A stretch of DNA of 64,000 nt from Chloroherpetonaceae bacterium. Lineage in GTDB: Bacteria > Bacteroidota > Chlorobiia > Chlorobiales > Chloroherpetonaceae. The notes under the pieces are model-generated. The model was not told where the DNA came from. It was given only the letters and a program-made list of their open reading frames with translations, and searched no databases. Shown piece after piece: positions 11,501 to 18,789 of this stretch (position 1 is its first letter; each line of letters starts with the position of its first letter). The DNA lies in contig JANQGG010000028.1 of NCBI GenBank assembly GCA_028277445.1, positions 62,001 through 126,000 on the forward strand, given 5' to 3'. The position numbers were made by a program, and so were the translations under genes.

Positions 11501-11700
11501 TTTGGGATTAAGCGCGATAATTTTGTCAGCCGTGTTTCACTGATTTGATTTTTCTGCTTTTCTGAATTGGCTAACGAATCATTCCCATCCTTTGCAATTA
11601 AAGGAGTTATAAGAAAGGACATCATTATTACTAATAATAATGATGTCAATTTACTTTTATGAAACAGCATGTGGGTTTTTATAACATGTTTACGCTTCAT
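5569..11700 (-). CDS. Giant TPR-repeat envelope protein (about 2043 residues) with acidic repeat region
   Basis: I place the start at the codon ending at 11700 (M-K-R-K-H-V) because it is followed by a signal peptide (hydrophobic L-L-L-V-I-M-M-S-F-L-I). A longer frame upstream would overlap the TonB-like gene. Residues about 150-1000 are rich in tetratricopeptide-type helical repeats. About 1000-1040 there is a very basic patch (R-K-S-K-K-K-K-Q-K-Q), and 1200-1550 is predicted helical/coiled. About 1637-1790 is an extremely acidic Glu/Ser/Thr repeat. About 1820-1985 has beta-rich segments resembling carbohydrate-binding-type folds (F-F-R-K-S-F-E-Y near 1900). TPR proteins of this size beside ExbB, ExbD and AgmX-like genes occur in FCB bacteria and recall the myxobacterial Agl/Glt envelope machinery. 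The exact role is unknown. Confidence 0.8.
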   Translation of the reverse strand: MKRKHVIKTHMLFHKSKLTSLLLVIMMSFLITPLIAKDGNDSLANSEKQKNQISETRLTKLSRLIPNNSLKANTGDPLTDKVFSNYSINQIELMIKEYTKKMDVLKSEKEEFADVSLDVGRKFINIFSESDVIDELVIRQADLLYEKSVDDFDRKYIEYANKSLEYADLLDKYDRGEIAEKPIEPVEPDYGFEKVVDLYDLIINNMPESPYVVDALYGKAFVYGENIPEKRNEAIAILREITRKYPDSRYNLESYMLIAEYLFDSPSRYQPRKTIESIPYYKKVLDIVSQKETDSKYYDQVLYKLGWAYFRIGNINVENYLESITYFTALCDDLERAEEIYLGETLPDFIDPRLKDEALEYIAVNFVSIQKKIDDTKSAVDRVEKYFSRLSPKRYYEPIVYEKLGEAYEDLLEEPNKIINVYKILLKRFPEYQKAPFIAQKIIKQLDQATLEEGRTDRDDLEIQLYEERMRLFYNYGRNSKWYDNLKKRVELQSRGDTSAYAGVGMTRERIDPVILEEIDQISKEALFQNVVYGVSRAQLLDGSIEPPLGIVVNKDKAKAKLLYEQVVKDVDNYVKFFSRYDSTAYYALFQKSFILDTKLDKKEGALEGYLDISKNFAWDYFRKPAIINAYVISTEQVQTKQIAQFTPGIDTMANFTGKPDSLLKEEKDYISVLETLVRLYPHDSLAVPSLQVLSNIYLAKGYTDNYKEVNSRLLQYYPIQQIDPGILVSLSDYALFDEKDYVKSEQLAKAIYYGPYGDSKKDKKRKEFAYKRIGESITQQAEFYKAKKNFFLAAKQFERAAITVPEWKEANQASVLASDNYVLAGRTEDAIRVNNYLITKASDNPEYKVKAYKGIVLAYEKSENYDSLSGALENIADEFPDSTKLAEESLKKSIKASMRSENWKNAIRVTDKYLERFPDSKEAPDIAFNKIDLNAKLGNDEGVFDAYGEFADRFVDKPLSVKAYFRRGEYLERKKNIDSAKVEYEKAINRSEKLKGQAEIWASESLYKLTSYLIADYKATPVKMVIKPTAFQEDRKIKKRRKSKKKKQKQKDISYDNKEKLVLKDKIGDYTVRLIKLGGYRVIDAYYTPGFLSENLADNYSSLPDTLYKATSLRGLKIKETKRDINVAQANADASQGYSVAGNDYSVAYKNLSKAKKRVLEEQKGASALDTTSVEGDSLAFAKVDTTSLKALSYIIDSLLTNTGNVPDNLKLAALNATIDKTKSKISEMYYKAGKMKENSVYVWLNAQVPEEDKNKQIKRIKRIRLKNPLFIGDITELLTLSKIASNFVQPSVVDAIKTYEVGIKNSKKLELENEYVDLSNKAIINLAPKAAERIDSLARTSGKLFDKLDKEYRDKLASIQSFSTDDQIELTLKIEKMKLVITNYNNLATSAVSEYYNTYQLLKDVGATETKLNALADTATKFIFELGDLSMSRSENFKRYSKEFAQIFNNDFNKYWYSDAEAPYNNLSSLWKIAAQNVLGQVVDFVDEFKFQSKATQQALRRLVNSDPRKFSIGQESKKIMNLPTNSDWRVAKDVSDDNWYTQKFDDSSWEYATINEGLGTLRYVGKYEDQDTSYFVQKTEDVTPIWFKTLTLDKPAFTPPSYPDTLMSRPLDNQFIDAQQPEESLPETKTTEEDVLKEPATETLSEEPATETETEATESKAVEEMPTEETSESVEEGSTEAEAAESESVEEAPAEAPSEEPVEESSTEAEAVESESAEETPTEETSESVEEGSKEAETTESESVEETQTESPSEESSQESSSEESETSESEESSEDKESTPDLWDAPAPEYLKPEGSETGEETGKLNFNNQYFIKTFFIEKAYANSQVLTDTSTGVANEGASNLQATGFTSQVSQPDSITVQNWLNAGSTKDSLGVWRDSTGMVIFDPNTLLPPPEPDPENVFFRKSFEYDGATDIAQLVISNDISLDSIEIYINGDLIEAIYNEVPLSILEEVEIDSTVRSKQTIIDISKFVIDGKNIVAIKTPGTIETTGLQAMVNILYFAKLTDDQIKLLVKQIGKQRREARKALKEPDVEEVQRNQ
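6330..6790 (-). repeat. Coding tandem repeat: acidic Glu/Ser/Thr region of the giant TPR protein
   Basis: A degenerate in-frame repeat of about 168 bp (56 residues). The stretch around 6494-6535 recurs almost unchanged at 6661-6702, both reading T-E-E-T-S-E-S-V-E-E-G-S on the minus strand. Shorter sub-repeats of E-S-E-S-V-E-E fill the rest. Repeat number may vary by slippage. Confidence 0.75.
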
Positions 11701-11758
11701 GAGCATATATAATGTTGTTGAGCATTTATAATATCTCAAAATTGAGAATGCATCATAA

Positions 11759-12781
11759 TTATTGATCGGAAAAATCATACGGTATATCGACTTTTTGCAT
11801 TTCCTGCACGCTTACTGCAGAAAATCTAAAACGTCTTAATTTTGTTTGAATGCATTTCTCCAAACGACCATCTTTTATCGTCGATCTTACTATTCGGGTA
11901 GTTGCTACGCCACCATCGGGTCTAATAATCAAACTAACAACCATTTTACCGCCACTCAAACCTGCATTTACAGCTTTGGCTTGGCTGTAACAGTCCAAAA
12001 TAGCTTTTGAGTTTTTATTAATTACTCTTGATATCTCATCTTGAGTACGACCGCTATTACCACCGATTTTCATGCTCCTTAAACCGGCTCTAACCGTTAA
12101 ATTACCCATCCTTGATCCAACGCCAATGCCTTTTCTACCGCTTCCACCTAATCCTTTTCCTTTACCACCAAGCCCAATTCCTTTACCGCCGCCAATGCCG
12201 CCGCCTGTTCCGCCAAAACCAACATCGCCACCTGAACCAAAACCTGCGCCGCCTGTTCCCAAACCCGAACCACTTAATCCTCTTAAACCGCCACCTGCTC
12301 CAATATTACTTAAAATACCTTCACCTGTCCCAAGAGCGCCTTCCGTAGCAGTTGGTATACCACCACCTTCTCCAAAAATACCGGATGATAACGCCTCAGC
12401 TATACCTGCCTGAACACCTGACGCTACTGCACTAGCAACTGCCCCTCTCGCTTCTCCTGATGACATATCAGAACCACCGGATGCTTCGGTCCCGCCGCCT
12501 TCGCCTTCACCTGTTTCTCCTGTGGTTTCTTCCAATGGTGGGGGCGGTGGAATTAAATCCGGGGCAATTTTAACCTGAACGGTTTTTGCCACATCAATAT
12601 CTTCTTCTAATGCTTTTGCGATAAAATAGGATGCATTAGCCAGGACCACAATAGCAAACCCAATCAAAAAAGCTATAATTGAACGCTTTTGATAATCAAT
12701 CCTTAATTGATATGATAAAGGTTTTTGTGCCCACCAGTAAGTTTCCGGTGCAGCTGATAAACCCATTGATCTTGTTTTCAT
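11759..12781 (-). CDS. AgmX/PglI C-terminal-domain, TonB-like energy transducer
   Basis: 340 residues. There is a short cytoplasmic N-terminus, one membrane helix (about 35-56), a proline cluster (D-L-I-P-P-P-P-P-L near 75-83), a long Gly/Ser-rich linker (about 85-230), and a C-terminal TonB/AgmX-PglI-type domain (about 245-340; I-N-K-N-S-K-A-I-L-D-C-Y and V-V-S-L-I-I-R-P-D-G-G-V). The two cysteines in L-D-C-Y and E-K-C-I are typical of the AgmX/PglI C-terminal family. It should span the periplasm and be driven by the ExbB/ExbD-type motor encoded just upstream. It is followed by the giant TPR gene, a likely force-receiving partner (inference). Confidence 0.85.
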   Translation of the reverse strand: MKTRSMGLSAAPETYWWAQKPLSYQLRIDYQKRSIIAFLIGFAIVVLANASYFIAKALEEDIDVAKTVQVKIAPDLIPPPPPLEETTGETGEGEGGGTEASGGSDMSSGEARGAVASAVASGVQAGIAEALSSGIFGEGGGIPTATEGALGTGEGILSNIGAGGGLRGLSGSGLGTGGAGFGSGGDVGFGGTGGGIGGGKGIGLGGKGKGLGGSGRKGIGVGSRMGNLTVRAGLRSMKIGGNSGRTQDEISRVINKNSKAILDCYSQAKAVNAGLSGGKMVVSLIIRPDGGVATTRIVRSTIKDGRLEKCIQTKLRRFRFSAVSVQEMQKVDIPYDFSDQ

Positions 12782-12793
12782 TACTCTTGCTCC

Positions 12794-13357
12794 TTAATTT
12801 GTTTCCGATGGAACTGCATCTGGGTTTTCCAATTCGTCAATCTCTTGCTTTTCCTTATCATTCATATCAGCTAATGCAAATTTTCTTACGCCTGCATTAT
12901 ATACCTCATCAACAACATCAACCATACTTACATACTCAGCGTCTTTATCTACTTTTATAGTGGTAATAATGTATGGGTTAGATTTAACGAACTTCGATAT
13001 TTCATCTTTGATCTTATCAAATGGTAATTCCTGTGGTTTATCTAAGCCTTGATTTAAATATGCTTTACCAACTTTACTAATTCTAATTGTCAGCACATTT
13101 TCAGGCTTAATTTCAACCGCTTTTCCACCTTTTGATTCCTCGGGCAAACCCATTTCCATAACGTTTGGCTTAGCAAACGTTGTTGTCATCATAAAAAATG
13201 TCAGTAATAAAAAAGCAATATCAACCAGAGGGGCTAAATCAATATTGGCAACTTCATCTGACTTTTCTTTGAATTTTTTTGTTTTCCTGGCTTGAGAATT
13301 GGTTTTACCCAATCTCATTTGCTCTTTAGCGCCACGTGATCTTTCTAAAAGGCTCAT
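12794..13357 (-). CDS. ExbD/TolR family protein (first paralogue)
   Basis: 187 residues. A basic cytoplasmic N-terminus (about 40 residues, rich in Lys/Arg) precedes one membrane helix containing D-L-A-P-L-V-D-I-A-F-L-L-L-T-F-F, where the second Asp is the proton-pathway residue conserved in ExbD/TolR/MotB. The C-terminal periplasmic domain runs from about 65 and ends with an acidic tail. It lies between the second ExbD and the AgmX-like gene, with 12 bases to the latter. It shares its membrane segment almost exactly with the other ExbD, so the two probably form a heteromeric channel with the ExbB/TolQ protein. Confidence 0.92.
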   Translation of the reverse strand: MSLLERSRGAKEQMRLGKTNSQARKTKKFKEKSDEVANIDLAPLVDIAFLLLTFFMMTTTFAKPNVMEMGLPEESKGGKAVEIKPENVLTIRISKVGKAYLNQGLDKPQELPFDKIKDEISKFVKSNPYIITTIKVDKDAEYVSMVDVVDEVYNAGVRKFALADMNDKEKQEIDELENPDAVPSETN

Positions 13358-13409
13358 AGTTTAATATTTATTATGACCATTTTACATGATTTCTTTGCAA
13401 AGGAAGGCG

Positions 13410-13904
13410 TTAGTTTTCTAACTCAGTCATCAATTGTACATCTTTAAAATTAACTTTTTTCATAACAACCATCACATCCTGAACCATACCAAACTTAGCA
13501 TGCTTATCACATTTTAAGACTATTTTTTGACTGGGTTCAACTTGCCTGGCTACATTGAGAATACCATATAGTTGATCCTTTTTGACTTCAAACCCAGTTG
13601 TTTTCAATGCTTCTTTTTCAGAAATACCAATAACTGCCAACGCTTTTTGACGAACATGTTGTAAGTCGGCGTTGAAAACAATCGGATTTCCTGATAAGCT
13701 ATCACCAATTGTCACAGTGATATAGCGCGTGGTTGGTTCTTTTTCTTCTGAGGTTGATGCCGGCAATTTTAAAACAACTTCATCAGATACTTTAAATGTT
13801 GTTGTCATCATAAAAAAGGTTAATAACAAAAAGGCAATATCAACCAATGGTGCCAAATCGACATGATCATCACCGCCATGAAGAAAAAACGCAAAGAAAT
13901 TCAT
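13410..13904 (-). CDS. ExbD/TolR family protein (second paralogue)
   Basis: 164 residues. It has a very short N-terminus (M-N-F-F-A-F-F-L-H-G-G-D-D-H-V) before the same membrane motif D-L-A-P-L-V-D-I-A-F-L-L-L-T-F-F-M found in the neighbouring paralogue, including the essential Asp. The periplasmic domain (about 38-164) diverges from its neighbour. The pairing of two ExbDs with one ExbB/TolQ is typical of AglRS/Tol-like machines. It sits between the ExbB and first-paralogue genes in the same operon. Confidence 0.92.
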   Translation of the reverse strand: MNFFAFFLHGGDDHVDLAPLVDIAFLLLTFFMMTTTFKVSDEVVLKLPASTSEEKEPTTRYITVTIGDSLSGNPIVFNADLQHVRQKALAVIGISEKEALKTTGFEVKKDQLYGILNVARQVEPSQKIVLKCDKHAKFGMVQDVMVVMKKVNFKDVQLMTELEN

Positions 13905-13967
13905 AGTATTTAATTTTTATTGTCGTTCTCAGTATAATTATTAAGCTTAACTAAAAATTATGAGCTT

Positions 13968-14750
13968 TTATCCCTGCATTCTTTCTCGTTCTGAGATAAG
14001 ATTGCGCCTAGAAATTGTAAGCGTTTGAATTACTTCAAATGCCGCTTCATCAATAAAGTAAGTGAACTCATCAATTCTTGCTTTAAAATAGTTAAATGCA
14101 ATAGTACCAAGAATAGCACCTGCTAAACCAAAAGCTGTATTAAACAGAGCTTCAGAAATAGCAGCCGATAGTTTCGATGCATCAGCAGCGCCACCTGTTT
14201 CAGCAAGAGCCGCAAACGCTTTAATCATACCTAAAGTAGTACCCAACAAACCGATAAGCGTAGCAATTGTAGCAATGGTTTTAATTGGCGTGAGGTTTGT
14301 TTCATATTGAGCTGATTCAAAGTTAGCTGCTTCATCAATAGCTTTTTGAACTTCAGAAATTTTTGCATTGAAACGCGGTTCAACTTCATCAAGCGACCTG
14401 AATCGTTCTAAACCACTCATAATACAGGAAGCAACAGAACTTGCATGTCTTTCACATTTTTGCAGTGCTTCATTGATTGCACCACGCTCAATATCCTGTT
14501 TAACTGCTTTCAAGAGCTGATCCAGATTACCTTTACCATCGGCTTTTTTGTATGCAAGTGAACGTTCGAGTACTACAGTGAACAAAATCAAAAGAGTACC
14601 TACAAGTACACCGACCAAAAAACCACCTTCATGAAGGTTACCAAGTGCAGTTCCATGGGGCTGTGTACCTGTAAACACATAAAAGCCGTAACCAACTGCT
14701 TGACCCATAAAAATGAGTATCCACAAAAATAATTTGTTCTTTTTAGCCAT
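13968..14750 (-). CDS. MotA/TolQ/ExbB proton channel family protein
   Basis: 260 residues with the three-helix topology of MotA/TolQ/ExbB: helices at about 8-28 and 45-62, and a long C-terminal pair (about 150-215) containing T-L-I-G-L-L-G-T-T-L-G-M-I and F-N-T-A-F-G-L-A-G-A-I-L-G-T-I-A, the conserved channel motifs. Preceded by a good Shine-Dalgarno (GGAGG about 7 bases before the ATG). With the two ExbDs it forms the proton-driven motor of the envelope complex. Second gene of the operon, after the TPR gene. Confidence 0.93.
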   Translation of the reverse strand: MAKKNKLFLWILIFMGQAVGYGFYVFTGTQPHGTALGNLHEGGFLVGVLVGTLLILFTVVLERSLAYKKADGKGNLDQLLKAVKQDIERGAINEALQKCERHASSVASCIMSGLERFRSLDEVEPRFNAKISEVQKAIDEAANFESAQYETNLTPIKTIATIATLIGLLGTTLGMIKAFAALAETGGAADASKLSAAISEALFNTAFGLAGAILGTIAFNYFKARIDEFTYFIDEAAFEVIQTLTISRRNLISERERMQG

Positions 14751-14798
14751 AAATCCTCCAAAATTGAATTATAGTATAGAGTAATAAAAATTCGAATT

Positions 14799-17180
14799 CT
14801 ATTGTCGTTTTATTAGTAAGTGATCAGTACCATTGAAAAACGCTTTCCTAAAATCTCCGATAATGTCATCAAACTCATTTTGCAACACATCAACATTTTC
14901 GATCTTAACTTCAGCAACTTCACTCCTATCAATCTCTCTAAGATAAAACTCCATTTGGTCAATTTTTTTCCGAGCCGCATTCTTAAAAATATTAATTGTT
15001 TTTCGATAATGATCAATCAATTTTCGTTTATCTTTCACCTGCTCGTAAATTAACCCACTAAATGCATACTGCGCTGTTTCTCCTGCAAATTCAATATTAT
15101 TAGATTCGTAAAACTGACTTTCATTCAGAAGCGTCTTCATAAAGCTACTTCTATTTCTAATAATTTCTGCATTGTTCTTTAAGTAATGAACTAACGCCTT
15201 TTGATGCAAAGAAGAACCCTTAAATGCATTCAGTTTATTTAATTGTGACAAGGATTGATTTTCACTATTGTTTAAGCTTACTAAATAGTGGTCGATGTAT
15301 TCATTAAAATCTTGAACTTCGTTACTATAAAATATGCTTGAGTGTTCAACAAAAAGCTTTATTTCATCGGTTATAGGCTGAAGAGACATTTCAACAATTT
15401 TTTTATAAGCGCTATAACATCGCTGAGCAAAAGAAGCCAAATTTAAAAACCCTGTACTGGCCATTTCCTTTTTTGCATCTTCCAACTGAACCAAATACCC
15501 GCTTAGCTCTTGATGCTTTTCAGGGGAAAATAAGCTCGTATCAGAAACCGCAAAATTATTTCTATCGATATTAACTAATTTTAATGCTTGTTCAATTTTA
15601 GATAGAAGTTTTTCTGCAGCCGAACGCTCAATAGGCGAAGAGGATGATTTAATCACATTGAACACATTACGACGTTGTTGATCCAATATTCTTTTTTGTG
15701 TATAGAACTGCTTTAGATACTCATTAGCAGCCATGCCATTAAAGACATAATAATAGTCTTTTAATGAAGTTCTTGGATCAGTTGGATCTTCAACCTGAGC
15801 GATATGGCCCGACAAATAAAGCCCTTGATAAATAATATCCGATGACTTAAATCGCTTGATAAATGTCGCAACTTCGTCTTTACTATCATCGAAATCACTT
15901 TTCTTAAACTCTGCCCAGACACTTGCAAGTTTAGCAACTTCAAACTCAGGATAACCTTTGGATATTTGTTGAAAGTAGTATTCGGCATTTCTATAATGAT
16001 TCAATGCAAAACGACGCTGATAGACCGCTTGTTCAATCTGACCATCATCATAGAGCTGCTTTGCTTCTTTCATTTTGTTTTTACCTGCACGATACTTCAG
16101 ATATCCTAATTGAAGGTAAGCGCTGTTTTTAAGGTAGGTATATAACTTTTTTGACCACGGCCATACGGTCTGATTAACAACTTTTTTGAATTGTTTTTCT
16201 GCATTAACATCATCATCCAAATTCAAATAGACCGTACCCAATAAAAATAAGGTCATTTGATCCGATCTGCCATCATCAGACAAACCCTGGAGGTATTGAA
16301 TAGCTTTTTTATAATTCCGGTTTTGATACTCTATAGTAGCCAGAATAAAAATTGCTTTATCCTGCGAATGCTTATTAAGTGATAATGTTGATTGATAATT
16401 CCTATACACCGACGCGAGCTCATCAAAATCAGAATTCACATAATGAATAAATAGAATTCTATACACGGCATCAGATGCTTTTGAAGACTGAGGATAGGTC
16501 TTCAATAATGTACGATAAACATCCAGAGCTTCGGCATAAAACCGAAGACCAAAATCAGACTCAGCCCAATAAAACAAGACCTCATCCAAATTCCCTTTAT
16601 TTAATTGCTTATAAGATGTATATATGTCTCTAAATTGAATCCGAGAGGTTTGAAAATCACCAACTTTGTAGCTTCGTATGGCGCTAACCAATTCTTGCTC
16701 AAATAAAACAGACGATACTTTAGGGGCCGCATTTTTTATGATTGAATTTTTGTATGCCGATAAACGTTGATGGGTATTAAAATAATGCAGGTATTGAACA
16801 AAGCGCTCATAATCAATTTGAGTTGGGAAATTATACACTCTTCCTTCAGGCCCACCGATGTAACCAAAATCATTTATCGAAATCTTTTTTGGAGACCCAT
16901 GGCGACTTACATAACTATTGTAAGCCATAGAAAACTTATCTTCACCTATTGTTGAGCTAATAATCGACAAATTGGTGGATAGATAATCTAAATAACGTTC
17001 TTTTGACAATATGTCATCTAGAAACTCTGAGCTTCTTATTGCACCCGAAGTCATCGAACTCGCAAGATCTTGAGACTTTGCTGTTACAGGGGTAAAACAG
17101 TTAAAGCAAAGTGATACGAATAAAAGAGCTCCGATTGTCTTTATTGAACTGATCAGAGTTTTCATATAATCTTTTTTCAA
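14799..17180 (-). CDS. TPR-repeat exported protein, first gene of the Tol/AglRS-like operon
   Basis: 793 residues. A hydrophobic signal stretch (about 14-30, ending V-T-A-K) with Cys residues in the hydrophobic part could be cleaved by signal peptidase I or II. It is followed by tetratricopeptide repeats (about 150-430, e.g. F-G-L-R-F-Y-A-E-A-L-D-V-Y and Q-L-G-Y-L-K-Y-R-A-G-K-N-K) and a helical/coiled C-terminal half. An alternative start is the Met five residues in. Probably periplasmic or outer-membrane-facing. It is 48 bases upstream of the ExbB gene, and its own promoter must lie in 17181-17361. Family unknown beyond TPR. Confidence 0.82.
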   Translation of the reverse strand: MKKDYMKTLISSIKTIGALLFVSLCFNCFTPVTAKSQDLASSMTSGAIRSSEFLDDILSKERYLDYLSTNLSIISSTIGEDKFSMAYNSYVSRHGSPKKISINDFGYIGGPEGRVYNFPTQIDYERFVQYLHYFNTHQRLSAYKNSIIKNAAPKVSSVLFEQELVSAIRSYKVGDFQTSRIQFRDIYTSYKQLNKGNLDEVLFYWAESDFGLRFYAEALDVYRTLLKTYPQSSKASDAVYRILFIHYVNSDFDELASVYRNYQSTLSLNKHSQDKAIFILATIEYQNRNYKKAIQYLQGLSDDGRSDQMTLFLLGTVYLNLDDDVNAEKQFKKVVNQTVWPWSKKLYTYLKNSAYLQLGYLKYRAGKNKMKEAKQLYDDGQIEQAVYQRRFALNHYRNAEYYFQQISKGYPEFEVAKLASVWAEFKKSDFDDSKDEVATFIKRFKSSDIIYQGLYLSGHIAQVEDPTDPRTSLKDYYYVFNGMAANEYLKQFYTQKRILDQQRRNVFNVIKSSSSPIERSAAEKLLSKIEQALKLVNIDRNNFAVSDTSLFSPEKHQELSGYLVQLEDAKKEMASTGFLNLASFAQRCYSAYKKIVEMSLQPITDEIKLFVEHSSIFYSNEVQDFNEYIDHYLVSLNNSENQSLSQLNKLNAFKGSSLHQKALVHYLKNNAEIIRNRSSFMKTLLNESQFYESNNIEFAGETAQYAFSGLIYEQVKDKRKLIDHYRKTINIFKNAARKKIDQMEFYLREIDRSEVAEVKIENVDVLQNEFDDIIGDFRKAFFNGTDHLLIKRQ

Positions 17181-17361
17181 AATATGCTGGATTTCTGGTG
17201 AATTATAAAAAATGCCAAGATTACTATGGCACGCATTTCAATAGCGATGAATGCCCGACCAAATATAGCTATTGCTAGATAATAAAAACAAGTGTTCTAA
17301 TCTAAATTAAATTTGTTTAATGTTGTTTAAGAAAAACGACCAATTAGTAATAACTAAGATT

Positions 17362-18306
17362 TTAATCGTGTTCCTGCAAAAACCGCTCTGCATCAATTGC
17401 CGCCATGCACCCTGTACCAGCTGCGGTTATCGCTTGTCGATAAGAGCTATCCTGAACATCGCCACACGCATAAATGCCTGGAACCGAAGTATGGGTTGTC
17501 TTATTACCTGTCAGAATGTAGCCGTTTGAATCCAGGTTAATCTTATCTTTAAAAATTGAGGTATTGGGTGAATGCCCAATAGCCACAAAAACGCCATCAC
17601 ATTTTACGTCCTTAACTTTTTGAGTAAATTTCTCTCTAAGTTTAACGCCTGTTAATTTTTGACCATTGCCTATAAACTCTTCAACAGTACTATTAAGGAT
17701 AAAGTCAATTTTTGAATGTGATTTAACCCGATCTATTAAAATTCTTGACGCCCTAAACTCATCTCTTCTGTGTATAATTGTTACACTGGCAGCAAATTTG
17801 GTTAAAAATATGGCTTCTTCCAGCGCTGTATCACCGCCTCCTACTACCATAACTTTTTTTCCCTTAAAGAAAAAACCATCACATGTTGCACAAGCAGAAA
17901 TTCCAAATCCCATATACTTACTTTCAGAATCCAGACCAAGTAAATTTGCTTTTGCTCCCGAGGCAACAATGATTGTTTTGGCGCAAATTTCTTTATTATC
18001 ATCAAGTACTAATTTAAATGGTCTTTCATCTAGATCAACCTGAGTAACCTGACCGTAAAGAAATTCTGAGCCAAATTTTTTTGCTTGTTGACGAGTATTT
18101 TCAATTAAAGCCGGCCCCATAATTCCCTCGGGAAAGCCCGGAAAATTTTCCACATCAGTTGTAATCATGAGCTGTCCCCCAGGTTGTGACCCATCAATTA
18201 CAAGTGGATTTAAATTAGCACGTGCAGCATATATTGCGGCTGTAAGCCCGGCAGGTCCTGAACCAAGAACAACTACGTTATAGACCTGCCGTGTTTGCTG
18301 AATCAT
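17362..18306 (-). CDS. trxB: Thioredoxin-disulfide reductase
   Basis: 314 residues, the normal length. It has an FAD-binding G-S-G-P-A-G-L-T-A-A-I-Y-A-A-R-A near residue 15, the redox-active C-A-T-C-D-G near 140, an NADPH-binding G-G-G-D-T-A-L-E-E-A near 155 and a C-terminal FAD motif A-C-G-D-V-Q-D near 285. It reduces thioredoxin with NADPH in the cytoplasm. Its partner trxA lies 62 bases upstream on the same strand, so the pair probably forms one unit. Confidence 0.97.
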   Translation of the reverse strand: MIQQTRQVYNVVVLGSGPAGLTAAIYAARANLNPLVIDGSQPGGQLMITTDVENFPGFPEGIMGPALIENTRQQAKKFGSEFLYGQVTQVDLDERPFKLVLDDNKEICAKTIIVASGAKANLLGLDSESKYMGFGISACATCDGFFFKGKKVMVVGGGDTALEEAIFLTKFAASVTIIHRRDEFRASRILIDRVKSHSKIDFILNSTVEEFIGNGQKLTGVKLREKFTQKVKDVKCDGVFVAIGHSPNTSIFKDKINLDSNGYILTGNKTTHTSVPGIYACGDVQDSSYRQAITAAGTGCMAAIDAERFLQEHD

Positions 18307-18368
18307 TATTTGATCAAAATTAAACTATCTATTGGGAAACAATAACTAATTAAGTGTTGATGAGTAAT

Positions 18369-18704
18369 TTAAGCGCCTAACGCATCCAATTTTTCTGAAA
18401 GCACATTTTTAGGTACAGCGCCCACAACTTGATCAACAACTTCGCCATTTTTGAAAACCAGCAAGGTTGGAATGCTACGAATACCAAATTTCATGGATAC
18501 ATTTGGATTTTCATCCACATTTAATTTTGCGATAACTGCTTTTCCATCGTAGTCACTAGCCAATTCTTCAATCATTGGGGCAATCATTCGACATGGGCCG
18601 CACCATTCAGCCCAGAAATCTACCAATACCGGCTTATCGGACTTTAAAACTTCGGATTCAAAATTGCTATCTGTGGCAACTAAATATTTTGATTGTTCGG
18701 ACAT
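18369..18704 (-). CDS. trxA: Thioredoxin
   Basis: 111 residues with the canonical active site W-A-E-W-C-G-P-C-R near residues 31-39 and the cis-Pro loop S-I-P-T-L-L-V-F near 77. A cytoplasmic disulfide reductant, recharged by the TrxB encoded downstream. Confidence 0.97.
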   Translation of the reverse strand: MSEQSKYLVATDSNFESEVLKSDKPVLVDFWAEWCGPCRMIAPMIEELASDYDGKAVIAKLNVDENPNVSMKFGIRSIPTLLVFKNGEVVDQVVGAVPKNVLSEKLDALGA

Positions 18705-18789
18705 ATTACTTTGGGTTAATAATTAATGGGCTCGTATAATATTTAAGAAAGATAAAAAAAATAATTTACTATCCATATTGTTGCATCAT

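Noticed and set aside
11701-11778. Longer N-terminus for the giant TPR protein
   Set aside because: It overlaps the AgmX-like gene end and precedes, rather than contains, the signal peptide.
12072-12413. Plus-strand Pro-rich open frame
   Set aside because: It is the complement of the Gly-rich linker of the AgmX-like gene, a composition shadow.
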